Shown: one piece after another, positions 12,986 through 26,500 of the stretch
Numbering within the stretch: the first letter of the stretch is position 1
Layout: the number at the start of each line of letters is the position of its first letter
Assembly (NCBI GenBank): GCA_914767715.1
Contig: OU612065.1
Location: forward strand, 21,824,001 to 21,888,000
Reading direction: 5' to 3'
Source: Membranipora membranacea
Taxonomy: Eukaryota > Bryozoa > Gymnolaemata > Cheilostomatida > Membraniporidae
DNA: 64,000 bases
Notes under the pieces: generated by a model
The model's database searches: none
The model's input: only the letters and a program-made list of their open reading frames with translations
What the model was told of the DNA's origin: nothing
Made by a program: the position numbers and the translations under genes

Positions 12986-15227
12986 TGTAGCTGCCTTGCA
13001 ATGGTGTGTCAGCCTTGTCATTCACAGGGAGAGCGGATTAATTAGTCATAATTACTTGGCTTGTTCGGGTCAGGCTATTTTGTTTTGTGCCCAATTATCT
13101 GCACTGGTTTGATGAGTTATGCAAGCCTTAAACCTCATTGTTGCCCTGTGAGCCTTGGTGTGTGTACACCATTCCTTTTACTTTGATGCTCACTTTGCTG
13201 CTAATTTAAAGTGGTTCGACCGGTATATAAGGGCCAGTCAATCTAAAGCGATCACCCAGCCATATCAAATTCAAATGAGGTTAGCAGCATTCAAATTCCT
13301 CCTGCTTTTCGGAAATAAGAGGAGCAGTAGTGAATTTTCTTCAATAGGAATCAGATGTGCTGATGCGTAATTGTGTGATACACATGCCCAATAAATTTTC
13401 CTTCCAAAAATTGCGTCGGAAAGTGGACTGGCTGTAAGAGGCGGAGACCAAGGCCATTCTCCGCCTCTAATTACACTGATCAGCCAATGGTCTTGCTCGT
13501 CACCAGAAAATACTAATTATGATTAATCCCTGTGCACCCCCCATTAGCCTAGTACTTTAAACTTTATTTATATTTATGGGCAAAGGTGTATTTCTGAGGT
13601 TATTAATGGGAGATAAAAGGTATGTAAACTCGTACTATTTCTATAGCTGAGGCTTAAGGTGAGAATACTAAATAATTGTTTTTACTGAGTTAACTACTGA
13701 TTGCAGGGTTTAATGCTAGGTTTGCATAATGGTAAAACTTGTGTTTAAATCTATTCTATTTATTATAATGTTTTTATTGAGGTTTTCATATGCATAAGTA
13801 TGTCATAATCAAAGGAAAATAACAACTTTTTGACCTCATAAACAAAACAAAAAAGAAAGAAAAATATTTATAGATATGGACAGAAATGATAATCAGTTGG
13901 GAGAAAATTTTTTACAGTATGTGATTGATTGATATATATTATTACGATTTACTAAATGAAATGAATTGGTTTAAAAATCTTGTTTTACCATATTTAGTCC
14001 TATATTTTGGTTTAATTATTCTACGTCCTGACCGCAAAACTCTATTGTGCATTTTGCAGGAATTGATTAGTTTAAGGATGAAAAATGATGTGTTCTTGCC
14101 TAGAGTGGCATTATTGACAAACCTATCAAAAGTTGCCCTCCTCCTGTCACTCAGAGTGGAAAGATTCAAAATCTCACGACCAGTTGAGATAGAAAAAAAT
14201 GAGTTGGTACCAAGAATTATCCTGATGGCTCTGTTTTGACAAAGTTCTAACAAGTAAGAGTTGTAATCAGAAGTATTTAATAACAGAGAAGAACAATACT
14301 CCAAGATGGGACGAACATAGGATTTATAAGCTTGAAGCAGATGTGAAGGATTGACAAATTTTCGAATTTTAGAGAGACAGAATAAAACTCTGTTAGATTT
14401 TAATACCAGGGACTCAACATAGGTCTTCAATGACAGATGCTGGTCCAAGATCACTCCTAAGAGTTTAATTGAAGTTGCTGATTTGATTTGTACATTATTT
14501 GAAACAAGATTAGGTATTGTTTCAACCTTTCTGTTTGAAAATACACAAAACTGGGTTTTGTCTAAATTTAGATTAAAACCATTGACAGAATACCAATTTG
14601 TTACCATTGTAACAAGAGATTCTGATTTTGATATTGCTTCATTTAGAGAATCGGATATCTCAAAAATCAAAGTATCATCAGCAAAGGCAAATGAATTTGA
14701 AAATTTTCCTAATAAATCATTTATGGCAATATTGAAAAGCAATGGCCCCAAAATTGAACCTTGAGGAACACCACTTTTAATATTTAGAACTCCAGATGTG
14801 GCATTGCCTACTTTAAAACACTGTAATCTATTATTCAAATATGACGATAGCATTGATTGAGCAGATTCTGCTATATAGAGATATTTTAATTTGGTGAGCA
14901 AAAGTTGATGATTTACTGAATCAAATGCCTTTCTAACGTCCAATGATAATGCTGAAATATAGCAAGGTGAAGAAGAATCAAGTTTTGATTTCCAGACATC
15001 TAGAAGACTGAGTAAAAGCTGCAATATTTGTCTCCCCATAGTTTGCTTTAATCCACAGGTAGTTCATTGACAGCATGTTTTTTATGAGGCACCAATTTAG
15101 CACCATTTTCAGCTAAACACATTTTATCATTGTAGTTTCACAGATTAACGATAACATCAATCAAATCTCGTGAAACTTCAACTTCGACAATTACTGAAAT
15201 ATAATGCACCTTGTGCACCACACAGGG
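12986..15227 (-). mobile_element. 2.2-kb insertion containing a 5'-truncated non-LTR retrotransposon
   Basis: Unit B is continuous from its equivalent of 12,980 (near 39,210) to its equivalent of 15,228 (near 39,225), so these 2.2 kb are an insertion private to unit A. The short direct repeat ACAGGG flanks it at 12980-12985 and 15222-15227, compatible with a target-site duplication. It carries the reverse transcriptase ORF at 13942-15039 on the minus strand and about 0.95 kb of apparent 3' sequence. No endonuclease or ORF1 is present, so the copy is 5'-truncated. An 11-bp hairpin stem (13437-13447 with 13458-13468) sits in the 3' part. Confidence 0.75.
13942..15039 (-). CDS. Non-LTR retrotransposon reverse transcriptase fragment (LINE)
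   Basis: This is a 365-codon open frame with reverse transcriptase hallmarks in order: ALSLDVRKAFDSVNH (first catalytic Asp), SGVPQGSILGPLLFN, then FADDT (the YADD-type catalytic pair), then LNLDKTQ and LLGVILDQ in the palm and thumb region. These belong to non-LTR (LINE) enzymes; the clade (CR1/Jockey/I-like) cannot be settled by eye. An in-frame stop lies about 10 codons upstream of the first Met (CAA TGA ACT on the coding strand), so the element is cut or decayed at its 5' side, leaving no endonuclease. The frame is otherwise uninterrupted, which suggests a fairly recent insertion, consistent with its absence from unit B. It is not expected to be autonomous. Confidence 0.88.
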   Translation of the reverse strand: MGRQILQLLLSLLDVWKSKLDSSSPCYISALSLDVRKAFDSVNHQLLLTKLKYLYIAESAQSMLSSYLNNRLQCFKVGNATSGVLNIKSGVPQGSILGPLLFNIAINDLLGKFSNSFAFADDTLIFEISDSLNEAISKSESLVTMVTNWYSVNGFNLNLDKTQFCVFSNRKVETIPNLVSNNVQIKSATSIKLLGVILDQHLSLKTYVESLVLKSNRVLFCLSKIRKFVNPSHLLQAYKSYVRPILEYCSSLLLNTSDYNSYLLELCQNRAIRIILGTNSFFSISTGREILNLSTLSDRRRATFDRFVNNATLGKNTSFFILKLINSCKMHNRVLRSGRRIIKPKYRTKYGKTRFLNQFISFSKS

Positions 15228-15307
15228 ATATATGATATAGAAAGGCACTAACTTGTCCAGGAAAGGTGCGAACAAACCCGGACAGGCAATGACAAAATAT
15301 GAATATG

Positions 15308-15546
15308 AATATGAATAAGATCGCTTCTCGGCCTATTGGCTAAGATCAAAGTGTCACTGCCAATGGCCGATTAGTGCCAGTTCAGTTTTGGCAGCTTGCT
15401 GCACACTTATGATTAGGAGGTCCTCTATGGCCTCACCTCTAGGATGCTTTCTAGTTTTCTAGAATGTATCACATTCTCAGTATGAGGATTAGGGCACCTT
15501 GCGTCCCTCTTTAGGGGCAGCCCAATCTTCTGTTTCTTAGCAAACA
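15308..15546 (+). mobile_element. Short retroposon with U2 snRNA-like 5' head
   Basis: From 15,320 the sequence reads ATCGCTTCTCGGCCTATTGG, then CTAAGATCAAAGTGT. This matches the conserved 5' end of spliceosomal U2 snRNA apart from one substitution and one extra A over about 35 bases, then diverges into an unrelated body of about 190 bp. A 22-bp direct repeat (15286-15307 and 15547-15568) brackets the unit and looks like a target-site duplication from LINE-mediated insertion. The unit B counterpart (near 39,280) lacks it. It could be a U2-headed SINE family member or a one-off U2 chimera. It is not a functional U2 gene, because the branch-site region and Sm site are missing. Confidence 0.7.
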
Positions 15547-18500
15547 GCAATGACAAAATATGAATATGGACATGAAAGGACATGTAAAAATAGGGTGTGC
15601 AGCTGGTATGCTTTCTGATCAGTTAAAAAAATGACGGACATGTACAGACATGCAAGTGGTATTGGGTCAGTTTCATAACCAGCACATTTACCACTGTCTG
15701 TGGATGCCTATATCCATGCCTGTTCGATCAAGTATTTGTCTAATGTTGAATGATAGATTGACATGGACGGACCAGTTGAATGGGATGGACAAGAGGGGTA
15801 GGTATCTCCCACCTACCACACCCCAAACCATCCACAATTATATTTTATCCTATGCTTAGCTTACCTGCCATGGCAACATGCTTGACTGACAGCACCATCC
15901 TCCCCTCCGATCACAAAGCTGTTTACATCACCAGCTAGGAAAGACATTGACAGGGCAGCCACAGGTAGCTTGTTCTTATTTGTAGCCACCAAATTCATAG
16001 AATCCTGAAAAAAATGAATATAATGGACATCTTTTGTGTCAGGGATATGCAATAGATCAATCAATTCTTGATATCCAGAATCAACAACATTTAGACAATA
16101 TTTATATATCTACATTTGTCAACATAGCCAACACTGTCTGAGTTTAAAATACTTGTAGATATTTAATATCCATTCACGCTGATTCCAAGAGTAAACTGTT
16201 TATAAAAGTTCTGACAATTCTTCCCACAGTTGATCACATTTTAGCTGTAAGCTTGGGCATATTGGCATCCAGTCAAAATGCATGTTATTCTGTCTTGTTA
16301 AGAGTTCAAAATTTCATTATTTTTAGAAGCCCCAAATAACCCTTGCCATTTTAAGATTAATCATTTTAGGTAAAATTTTTATAAAGTTCTTCCCACAGTT
16401 GATTACATCATATAGCTCTAAGCATGTCTGCATCGCAAACCGGTCACTCTGACATGTTAAAAACTCATGCATTTCATATTTTTAGAAGTCACAACAAACA
16501 CTTTAATATCGAGATGATTCACTTTTTCTGAAAAATTCCCCCCTTTTTTCGATAAAAATCCGGTTTCAATGAATCCTCGTAGTGATGTCAATCATAATTT
16601 TAACGTTCCGTTTATTTATTTGCTGTTTCTAACAGACCAAACATTGATTAGGATCCTCAGTGCATATGAACTAAGGTTTACCTGTGGCTGTAAGAGCATA
16701 TCTAGACCCCAAGAACACGCTTTTCCATCCGTGGATATTGTAGTTAGATTGTGAGCATTTACAGTACCGACAACTGCTGCACAATATATAGGATGCTTCA
16801 AAATATATGATAAGATATTTGTTAAACAGAGCTATATATCTGTAAAAGAAATGAATCACTTTGCTCAGGCAACACAAAAGGAAGCAGTACTGAAATTGAA
16901 GAGTAATATTTCATATGCAATACAACCAGCATAGAATAAATTTTGTACAGCTAAAAATAAAATTTAATCTCTGAAAAGGTTGCAAAAGTTAGTGCCACAA
17001 TTTAACACCTGGTGTTAGAATAGGTAAATGAGAGAGTGCTTCCGTCAATAGAGTCTTAAAAGTATTTAAAAAATAAAGTATTAAGAAAAAATAAAAAAAA
17101 CCTCAAGATTGCATCATCACGCGGGTTAACATCATCACGCAGGTTTATAATTATCAAGACTATGGACATAACTTACAATTGGAGGCAGCCTACAAAGAAT
17201 CTGTTTAAATACTTTTAATTTCAGCTCGTTGACAGAGTAAGAAGGTGTGATACAATAATCACCACAGCAGAAATTATGGACAACAGCATTTCTATTTTCT
17301 GTAAATCTGACACTGTTATGTGACCAGAGGTTTTGTTTTTTAGTTCCGCACATATCGGTGAATTTACTCAGTATTTTCGTTCACTTGTGACTCACAACAA
17401 ATTCTGTGTTTTTATTTACATGACAATTTCTCCCGGTTTTATTTTCTTTTTTTGTTTCGATCAGACATTTACAGACATACTGAGAATGATATGCAGCAAA
17501 TAAACTTGAGACATTGTACAGGCATTCTCTTAGTGCTTCTGTTATCCCACAACACAACTTGTCCTGAATATGTACCTCCGATATACAAGTTAGGATGAAA
17601 TGATGCGAAAGAGCAAGAGGTCACGGCGCTCTGTAAAAAAAGACAAGAGGTGTCTCATATTACACAGAAAACAGCAAAGGAAAGATAACTCTGTCCATAA
17701 AGCCTAAAATATGAATTCTCTTTCATCATAATGGGCCCTGAGGATAATCGAAAATTAACAGTTGGAATGTTTGAATAAGTCAGTCAGTGTAACTGCATAA
17801 CAGCGTGAATGCGTCCCCATAGGAATGTAACCGCATTCAAACAAAAATTAAAAGTGCATCAAACTCATAGTAATTAAAATTATAAATAAATTGATTTAAC
17901 TTGCCAATTAAACACCTATTTTTATTATCCTCGATCATTATCGGTGACGTTGTTGAGTTGAATTGGTACCCGACCATGGAAGATGTATTCTGGCCAATCT
18001 TTCTGGAAAAGCGTGTTCCGAACTAGGCAAATACCATCAGGTTCATGTGGCGTTTCCGGATTTGGGTTTTATGAAGCCAGTAAGAGTTCTTGATACTGCA
18101 AAATAAGTAGGACACTTTGTTGTTGTTGACAATCTGTGTCTTTATTCCAAGAAGACTTTGTTTTGCAAACCACATTTTCTCCCGGAGACTCTCTCAGTAA
18201 TACTTTGGTTTGACGTCAATAAGAAAAAATCCGAAGGATGATTTGGATATATAATCAGCCTACATTTGCCAATATTGTGTCAGCTTGAAGCTGTAAATTT
18301 GCACTTATAGACACATACACATGGCCTTCACAAAGGACAAAGACCTTGACGTTGGCAGAATAATCTTACCTGTTTTGACCAGTCCATGCAGGCGACAAGT
18401 CTATGTTTTGTCCAAACTTCATCATAGAAAACTCTGTGTAATTTCAGTTTCTCTCAGTAATTGTGATCGCTACAGTTTCAAAAGACCCAGTGAGGCTTGA

Positions 18501-19639
18501 ATTGAATAAAATGGTGTCTCATTAGACACAGATCAATCAAAAAAACTAACATACCAATGAATTCATGTCCATGATATGGTGACTGGTAGAACCTATGCAA
18601 CAGAATACAACATTCAGGTGACAGTCAACACATATACTAGCCAATAATGATAAGTAATTACATAAAGATGTCATGACTTGTGGTGACCTTAGCCATCCTC
18701 AGTTAATTCTCCTGTAGAGATGACCTGTCGATGAATTTCTTATATTCATCAGTCATCATAACCTGCTGCTTCTCTTCCTCACAAGCTCAACTGCTCTAAT
18801 CAAAGAAATCATATTTGAAGTAACCCGACAATTTTTATTGTAATTTCACCCAGTAGTTGTTTAGTTTGCCAGCTAATATTTTGTTAACTCAAGCTTCAAA
18901 ACTTTATAGTATGTTTTAACCATTACCCCATCGTTCTAACACAATTTATGTAGGCTCAGAGTTACTTGCACTCAGTCAAGAGGACTGCAACTTAAATTAT
19001 CGTACATGTATATAAATATGGGGACTGCAACTTCAATAAGCCTACTGCTCAAGTTTGCTCAAACTAATAGCATCAGTTCTGCAATATTCTTAGATAAGGC
19101 ATATTGAGCAATTTGTTTCAGAGTTTTGTTTCAGACTACAGCTGAGGTTTTGGCAATGAGTCGGTCGACCGGTTTATTCCAACTAACTTCAGATGAAACG
19201 CACGATAAATATGTGACAGGTGAAAGTTTTTGAGGATACACAGCAGAGATTTTGGATACCGATTGTGTAATAGAACATTGATCATTTTCACATACAAGCA
19301 CACAGCCGAAAAGTGGGACATTACCATTAACACTTTTTTAAGACGCATGAAAACCAAGAGCAACAATTTTAGTTTGACAGAAACATATAGCAACACAGGG
19401 TACTAGATTAAGCTCGAACAGATCAGTAAACCTGATCTTACTGTTGCCCGATTCTGGGCACGACAACATGTTTGGAATATATACTAAAAGGCTGATAGAC
19501 GGAATAATGGTAAAAACCACAGACAAGATACTTGGCTTGCAAGAAACTGAAAAGGTGAACATTGCTATCGCTAACCATAATAAGATTCTCATCGAGCTAA
19601 AACAACATGCGCATACAAAGCAACAAAGAAAACCATAAT

Positions 19640-20528
19640 ACCTCAGCATTCAAGGGGGACAACTCAAAACTTATCACAATCGTCTCTATCTTCCATTACC
19701 ATTGCAAGTACTTGTTTTCATGTTGCATGTTAAGAGGTGGCACCTGAAACCAATAGAATTTGTATTTGGTTTATTCTATAACTGATGTGCCACCCTACGC
19801 ATTATCTGTCATGTAGTTTTTTACTCTATTTTGAACAATTGAAAAGTCTTATGTGAAGGAATAGCATTTATTACACTGACTTGACTTTTTTCCTATTCTA
19901 AAAGTTAACAGAATGCTCAGTAAGACACCCTTGAATGTGCAAGTTGCAGTGAAAAAGTTTCCATTGAGTATACAAATCTTACTCCACTAAGAGTAGCCAT
20001 TATCATTTGTCATACTCGATAAGCTCAGCTTTACACTTGTTATACCATTTGTACACTGCATGTCTTTACTGATAAACTCTAAAGTGATGAGGGTCAGTGA
20101 AGATGAGGTTTTGAATTTATTGAAGCAAGCATGTCAAAAGAAGCTCGAAGCATAACATAGAATTTGGAAAATCACAACCTAATAATGAACCTATTACGAA
20201 CACAGCATAATGAAATATTAGGTTGATTTAATTAAGGGAGAGTGAAGCAGACGCAGACAATACTGAGCTGGATAAATTCATAGCAGGCTGAATATTTCAC
20301 AACCAAATAAATAATTAATAAATAAAAAAACCATCATACCTATTCGATACATCATCACAAAATGATTGATAGAACTTATTTTTACCCTGAGTTGTCCTAA
20401 CTATCATTGTGAGCAGACAACTCTTGGTGTTGATTACCCACTTATTACCATGCATTATGTTTGATAACGATAGCATTAAATGACAGAAGACTAGTCAAAT
20501 TGTATTTTGATCTAGTATCTTTGTCTCT
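19640..20528. other. Duplication junction and receptor B 3' flank
   Basis: Similarity of unit A to unit B ends near 19,640. The following 0.9 kb is unique in the window up to the stop codon of receptor B. No coding signal was found. It should contain the receptor 3' UTR and poly(A) site on the minus strand; a candidate signal (TTTATT on the plus strand at 20116-20121) is weak evidence. Confidence 0.5.
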
Positions 20529-23500
20529 TCATGATTCCATAGGAGTATATCTGCCTCGGTCAGTTTCACTAAGAGCCTGCTGTAGGTATTTCTCAAGTCT
20601 GGAGATAGATACACGCTGGGTCGGCTTGGCACACCAGCTACTTTGCATCAAAAGCCTGAGTTTAGTCTGTACTTCAGCAGGAACTAGCGGGTCAAACTGT
20701 TACAAACAAGACAAAATTAAAGCTGGAGGACATAATTTGTTAGAACAGGAAAGATAATAGTGTTTATTTTGTGAAGACGCCGTATAGAAATGCAATTCGT
20801 TCCGTATTCTGTTGGTTTATCCTGAGATAGACAGACAGTCAGAATCAGTATGCACCATAGACTTAAAACCTAGACAGGACACTATATGGAGCATTAGCAT
20901 TGAGGCACTGAGGCATTTAATTGTGGGCAACGGAACGACATTGGAAGCTGTAGAAGCAATGATGCTATCATCGATTTACTGTCCAAAATCAGGGTTTTTT
21001 TTGTCGATTTTGATCAGACTTTGAGGGTTTTAGCGAGTTATGAACACAAAACCTGGATTATAGACAGTAATTCAATGATAGCATCATTGCTTCTACACCT
21101 TCAAATGACATTACGTCGCCATACAATTGAGTGCCTCACTTCAGCTGTATATGGTGTCCTGTCTAGGTTTATTAAGTCTATGGCTGCAACTATTTTCATG
21201 TTTTATGACATAACAAAGATGACTTACCTGAATAGGTGGTCGGTAGTTCTGAACTGATATTAGTTCCTCCATGGCCTCAAAATCCGGGTTATCTCCAACC
21301 TTGTCATGATAGGGCAACACGTAGCTACTGACTGAAAAACAAAAAATATGATTACCATTCGACAAGCTTTTTTAACTTCTCCCAAAATATAATCACATGA
21401 CGGGTGTACAGCCTCTTACAGGAGCAATTGTGGCTGGATGGGCACTAACAAAATATAATCACATGGGATATAATGAAAAGCAAGAAAAAAGAAAATTAGC
21501 TGGGTAGTATTCCCTGAGTTTTACACCTGAATAAACATGTAGCGAAAGATTGTTAAATGCTGATCCAGTAATATTTTTGATATAATTATTTGTAGATAGA
21601 TGTTAAGTTTCACATGTTTATATATAACCCTAGAGGAGTTAATGTCAAGTAGAGCAAGGATTAGCTTGTTTTTGGGTGATTCCATGAAAGATAAAACCTA
21701 ATTTTGTCTAGCTGAGGTGCGAGCCTATAAAAGTAAGAAAGGTTAGTAACCTCGCTTTAAAGTTAGCTAATCCAAGTATGTGTGAAATGGAGATCGTTTT
21801 TTCTTACAAACACTTCACTTCTTCTCTAGGGTAGTTTTTTTGTTAGGTTGAACATCAAATGCCAAATGTATTTCCGTAAACATACTCTGAAAACTCATGG
21901 AAATATAGATTAAGAACATTAGAGAAAATTTGCTGAGGGCAAACACTCATAGATGGTAAACACTTATGGCATTAAAAGAACACTTGACTCATAATAATTT
22001 GACTTCCTTTATTAGTCTCCCAGCAACTTCATTACAACCTAGTTTTATAATAATGCCTATGATCGTAAAATCATCTCCATGAAAAAGTAGAAGTTTACAC
22101 AGTTTGGTGTTTCTGGATTTAAAACTATCAGGCCGGTAAGTCACTGAACATGGCATTGTTCCAGATGGGTTTCATTTTTTTAGCAGTAAATTAGATTGAA
22201 ACTACTATAAAGTTTGGTAAAAATGTCACATTCTACCATTACATTGTCATTTAATCAATCAAAGGAGGAATTGCAAATCAGACAGTTGGATCTATCACAG
22301 AGTTGGGCTATCAACACATTCTGACATCCTAATAATTTTCATAGCATGCAAAATTTTTTCTGTGTAGGGTTAATTAAACACTTTTTTCATAATCTGTCGG
22401 TATTTGAATTATGTGACTAACGCACTAAATTAAAAACCCGATATATGGTGAAATTTAATTTGTTTTTAAATATTGCCAACTTATTGACATTGGCAATAGG
22501 TAAACATGTCTCATTTACATAGTACATTGGTACCTTTGATAACATATTTAGTAACAGCTTCAGTGGGTTGTCCAACCAAAGAATTGGTAACTTTGATCTA
22601 AAAATTGTCCGGTCAATCTATTTCTGGATCAGTATTTATCTCCAAGTCATGACAGACATCACTTTCATATCACGCACGCAAGATTTTCCCCCAGGGTAAT
22701 AGTATAATAACTTGAGAGTGACAATGAGCAACAGTACACCTAAAAATAGTAGCAAATTCCCCGATAGAGTCTTTGAATGATTCCTACACAGTTCGAAGAG
22801 AAATTCCAGAGGTTCATTGTGTCCTTTACCATCATGAGTGTGGTATGAAATTATGGTTAAGTTGCTAGTGAAGAGAAACAATGCTTATCAATCTGATACT
22901 GACGTCATTGAAGCAAAACAGACCTAACTAGGCATGCTGCCACAAGTTAAAAGCAGCTAAAATAGCTTACCTTGACTACAGTTGACAAGAACCTCCCATA
23001 TAGCCAAACTGAAAGAGTAAACATCAGTACTTATGAATGACTCAAACTGTTTCTTGTTGATCGAGGAATCAGCTATCTCCGGAGCTATGTAGCGTTTCGT
23101 CCCTACCTGGAATTAAAGATAAAGATAAAGATGTTACTGTCGAAGTGAAATAATTTTTGCCGCGTCATCATCAGTATTTCTTTTGCAAGAATTCCGGTTG
23201 CTGAGAGAACTATGAGATAAACCTTTGCAGTGATAACAATTCAATATAGCAATGGCAATTTTGTCTGCTCAAAATCATAGGATGAAAAACTGTAAAGATT
23301 CCTCCCCGATATGCAAAAAGATAGAATCTTCCTACTTTCATCTTTTGTTTAATGAATTACAGTCAAGCTCTTTCGTGGTCAATTGTATCACTGCACCTCA
23401 CATGCATAGTTTACCAGGCATTCGCGACAGCATTGTAGATCAAAGCCAAACATACAGTGAAATTTGTCACTTTGCCATTATTGCATAATCGTCTAGGATG

Positions 23501-26500
23501 GGGGCTTTTATGTAATGTTTGCCCACACGTGTAGGTGTTATTTGGTAATTGATAATTCTCCTTTGTGGCGCATGCATATATTCAGATACACATATTGTTT
23601 CATATGTAAAAATAGGCTTTGATATCAACTGCTATTTCGATTAAATTATTCTTCTCCTAAAAAATATTCTTCAAGGCTAAACATTCAGTGTGTATGTACT
23701 TTTTGTGGAAGGCATTAGCACGGATGCCATTCCTCCCCCACAACAAACATCAAACTGATGCAGGAATTGCAATCATTTACAGCTCAGCTCAGCTCAGCAA
23801 TTTAGTCTGGAACTGTAGGTTAAATTGCATGTTAATTGCTAAATATGTAGCACATGCTTCCATTGCACGAGGCTATGACTTTCTTGTAAGTTTGGGATGA
23901 AATTGTACTAAGTCAAAAATTGCCTGAGCGGTCAGGCCGTCTTATGTCCAAAAGGATTGCATGTCCTCTTATTAATAGAGACATACATGTGCCGTTGATT
24001 GGTACTCTAGAAACAAAGGCATGAAGCGCCGCCGGATTCTTTTTTATATAACCTACAGCAATACAAAGAAAGTAAGAAGTTATTTCTGTTGAAATCACCT
24101 TGGTGTCCAACTCCTCAAGCTCTTTCGAGTCAGGCTTAGGGCGACTGATGGCCAGACCAAGATCTGCTATGCAGCATGTTCCGTCATTCTTCACCAAAAT
24201 ATTTTTGGTCTGAAATTAAAACCATTGTAGAATTTCAACAAGGAAAACGATGGATCTTCAATTAACCTTACAAATCTAGGATGTTCAGTGCTTTATTGAC
24301 CTCATCATTTACTAATTGTTTTATGAGTGAGATGGCACATATGTAGGGTTATAAAAACTCAAGATATTATGATAAGTGCAGTTTGATTGAGCAACCCTTC
24401 AACTTGCTACTATAATTCTTGGACAAGAAAACAGGACGATGTGTTAGGAAGGTCAGGGCAATAAGCTCCTAATGGTAATAAATTTCCTAAACCAAATGAT
24501 AATGATGAGCACAGGACATGCTGCATGCAATTGTATTCATATTGGCATGGCAACATAAAGAGTTCCGGCCCATTTAAACCACATCAGCATAGAATAAATT
24601 GCTGAATATATTTAGTCACCTTGACATCTCGGTGCGCTATGGCTGGTTTACGGCGACTAGCTCGAACGTCTTGATGTAGGTAGTTTAATCCGGAGCAGGA
24701 AGAGATGAGCATGCATAGCACGTGTTCCATCTTCAGGGGTCGGTTGGTTTGCAAATAATCATAAAGTGAACCTAAAATGTTTTATAATTATAATGTGACA
24801 TCAGTATTTTTTTGACACGCGAGGGGTAAAAGGTGAGTCCTATAGCTTGTAAAACTCTGGGGGAACCTGTCTGTCTTATTTTTCGTTATACAAGCGTATT
24901 CTAACAGCAAACTTAAAATAATGAACAAGATAAGTAAATAAGGATATTTGTGCTCAACAAGAGCTACATACCGAACTTGAAAACTGATCATAAAAATAAA
25001 ATACCGAAATGCCACTCTTGTCAGGAAGCCAAAAAAAGTCCTATTTTTGGCAACCCATTTTCCAGAAAATGTACCGATTTTATAATTCAGGTAATGAAAT
25101 ATTTTCGACTGATAAAATGAAAATTTAACAAAGACTATCTTTCATTCCCTTAACCAGCATTCTTTCTTATATGACTGTCACTAGGACCATGAATCAGCAA
25201 TATCATGACAATACAGATAATCTTATTAAAAAGTATCATAGTTATGATAAATGATTGTACAATATGCTACTGCGTTACAGTTTGTTGGCTCCAAACTAGG
25301 TGAAATAAACGAATTGCAGATATGGCACTATGGATGAAATCAAAGCGGGGAACTCTCAACATGCCAACTCTCATACAGGATAGTTTAAATACTCAAGCAC
25401 TGCCTGGGCTGCCGCTTGTAGCATGATAATGGTTGCTTGATTATGGAATGCCACCACCAACAACAGGGGAATAGATTCGAGCACTAAAACTAATGATAGT
25501 CATTTAAAAGAATAATTGAATCATAATAAACAATAATAATACAAATATTAGTTAGCTTACCTTGTGGATGGTAGTCTGTTATGATCCAGAATTGGGTCAC
25601 AGACTGGTCAAAGGTTATGTCACAATCTCTAAATCCAAGCACATTCTCATGTCGCAATGAAATGTCACAATACAGCTTTCGTTCTCGTTCGAAATTTGTC
25701 TCATCCTTGGAGAGGAATACTTTCACCGCCACATGGGAATTCTGATAGGCTGCTTTATAAACTCTTCCGTAGCTTCCTTGGCCTATAAGAAAGGACTTTA
25801 TAGAATTCGGGAAATAGTTTTCCAATATGTATTGTATATTAAGAGCTGGGAGTATGAGAAATAACAATCTGAGTTTATTCTCAGTTTTTATGACCTCATT
25901 GTATTACAATTTGTGAACTAAGTCAGTGTCTTGTAATAAAAACAGACTGGGTAATGATGTTGTTCTGTTGCCCAATCAAACACTATGCTGTACAGAATGA
26001 GTACTCCATGCTGAAACAAAATTATAGCTGACCCAGTGCTAAATCCAGAAAGCAAGTTCTCCAAAAACACTCAAGAATCAAAATCCCTCTTATAAGATCT
26101 GACTGGCCGCTATTAAATATACGCATGCTTTGCCAGCCTCCTTATGAGTGAAGAAAAAACTAACTTATTTGGCCCGCCCATTATTTCGATCACCCCCTTT
26201 TTTTTTACGGTAGTTTAAGTTTGATTGCGAGAGGTGACAGAGCGCTTTTGAAATGGGACAACAAACTAGATGTCAAAATGTCATGCGTAGCCTGATTCAC
26301 AATTTAATGCTGGCTCATTGCCCGTCGGTTTTTGAGAGAGGACTATAATTGTTACATTAATAGTCAGTTTTTTCATTATATGTGGTATTTATGCTTTTGA
26401 TGCATGCATCTTTATTTTGCTATTTATAAAAACTATTTTCATTTTGATTTATTTTATTGCGATTTTACATCTAAAATCAACTAATTTGCATTGCACCTCC

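Larger units (their letters stand above)
8963..18793 (-). pseudogene. DYNC1I: Cytoplasmic dynein intermediate chain, truncated and broken copy in unit A
   Basis: Nine exon remnants match the intact gene at 34,594-47,052: 18693-18793, 18370-18469, 17970-18095, about 17512-17630, 16682-16795, 15865-16004, 10964-11109, 9818-9958 and 8963-9089. Lesions seen directly are: the 18.7-kb exon has lost about 50 bp, has a 1-bp deletion and its donor GT is CT; an in-frame TGA at 18454-18456; an in-frame TAA at 18069-18071; the 17.5-kb exon has lost its 3' part and donor; the 10.96-kb exon has a 2-bp insertion, a 1-bp deletion and an acceptor AG changed to AA; and the 8.96-kb exon has a 1-bp insertion. 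The first four coding exons, both linker cassette exons and the terminal exon are absent. Three WD-repeat exons (9818, 15865, 16682) remain open but have no intact neighbours. It cannot encode a dynein intermediate chain. Confidence 0.93.
1..19640. repeat. Tandem segmental duplication, unit A (left edge off window)
   Basis: Bases 1 onward match 23,918 onward in the same orientation through exons and introns. Recognisable homology with unit B, interrupted by insertions and deletions, continues to about 19,640, where unit A stops matching around 45,640. Hand counts in exons give about 2% mismatch in the receptor kinase exon (4 of 222) and up to 11% in a dynein exon (11 of 100). Unit A lacks about 2.1 kb present at 32.9-35.05 kb and about 2.25 kb present at 43.2-45.45 kb in unit B. 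It carries private insertions at 12,986-15,227 and 15,308-15,546. Confidence 0.9.

Noticed and set aside
12633-13112. 159-codon plus-strand ORF
   Set aside because: It spans the edge of the LINE-bearing insertion, its first part is disrupted in unit B, and it has no recognisable protein features.
15320-15355. A functional U2 snRNA gene
   Set aside because: Only the first 35 or so bases match; the branch-point recognition region, Sm site and 3' stem-loops are absent.
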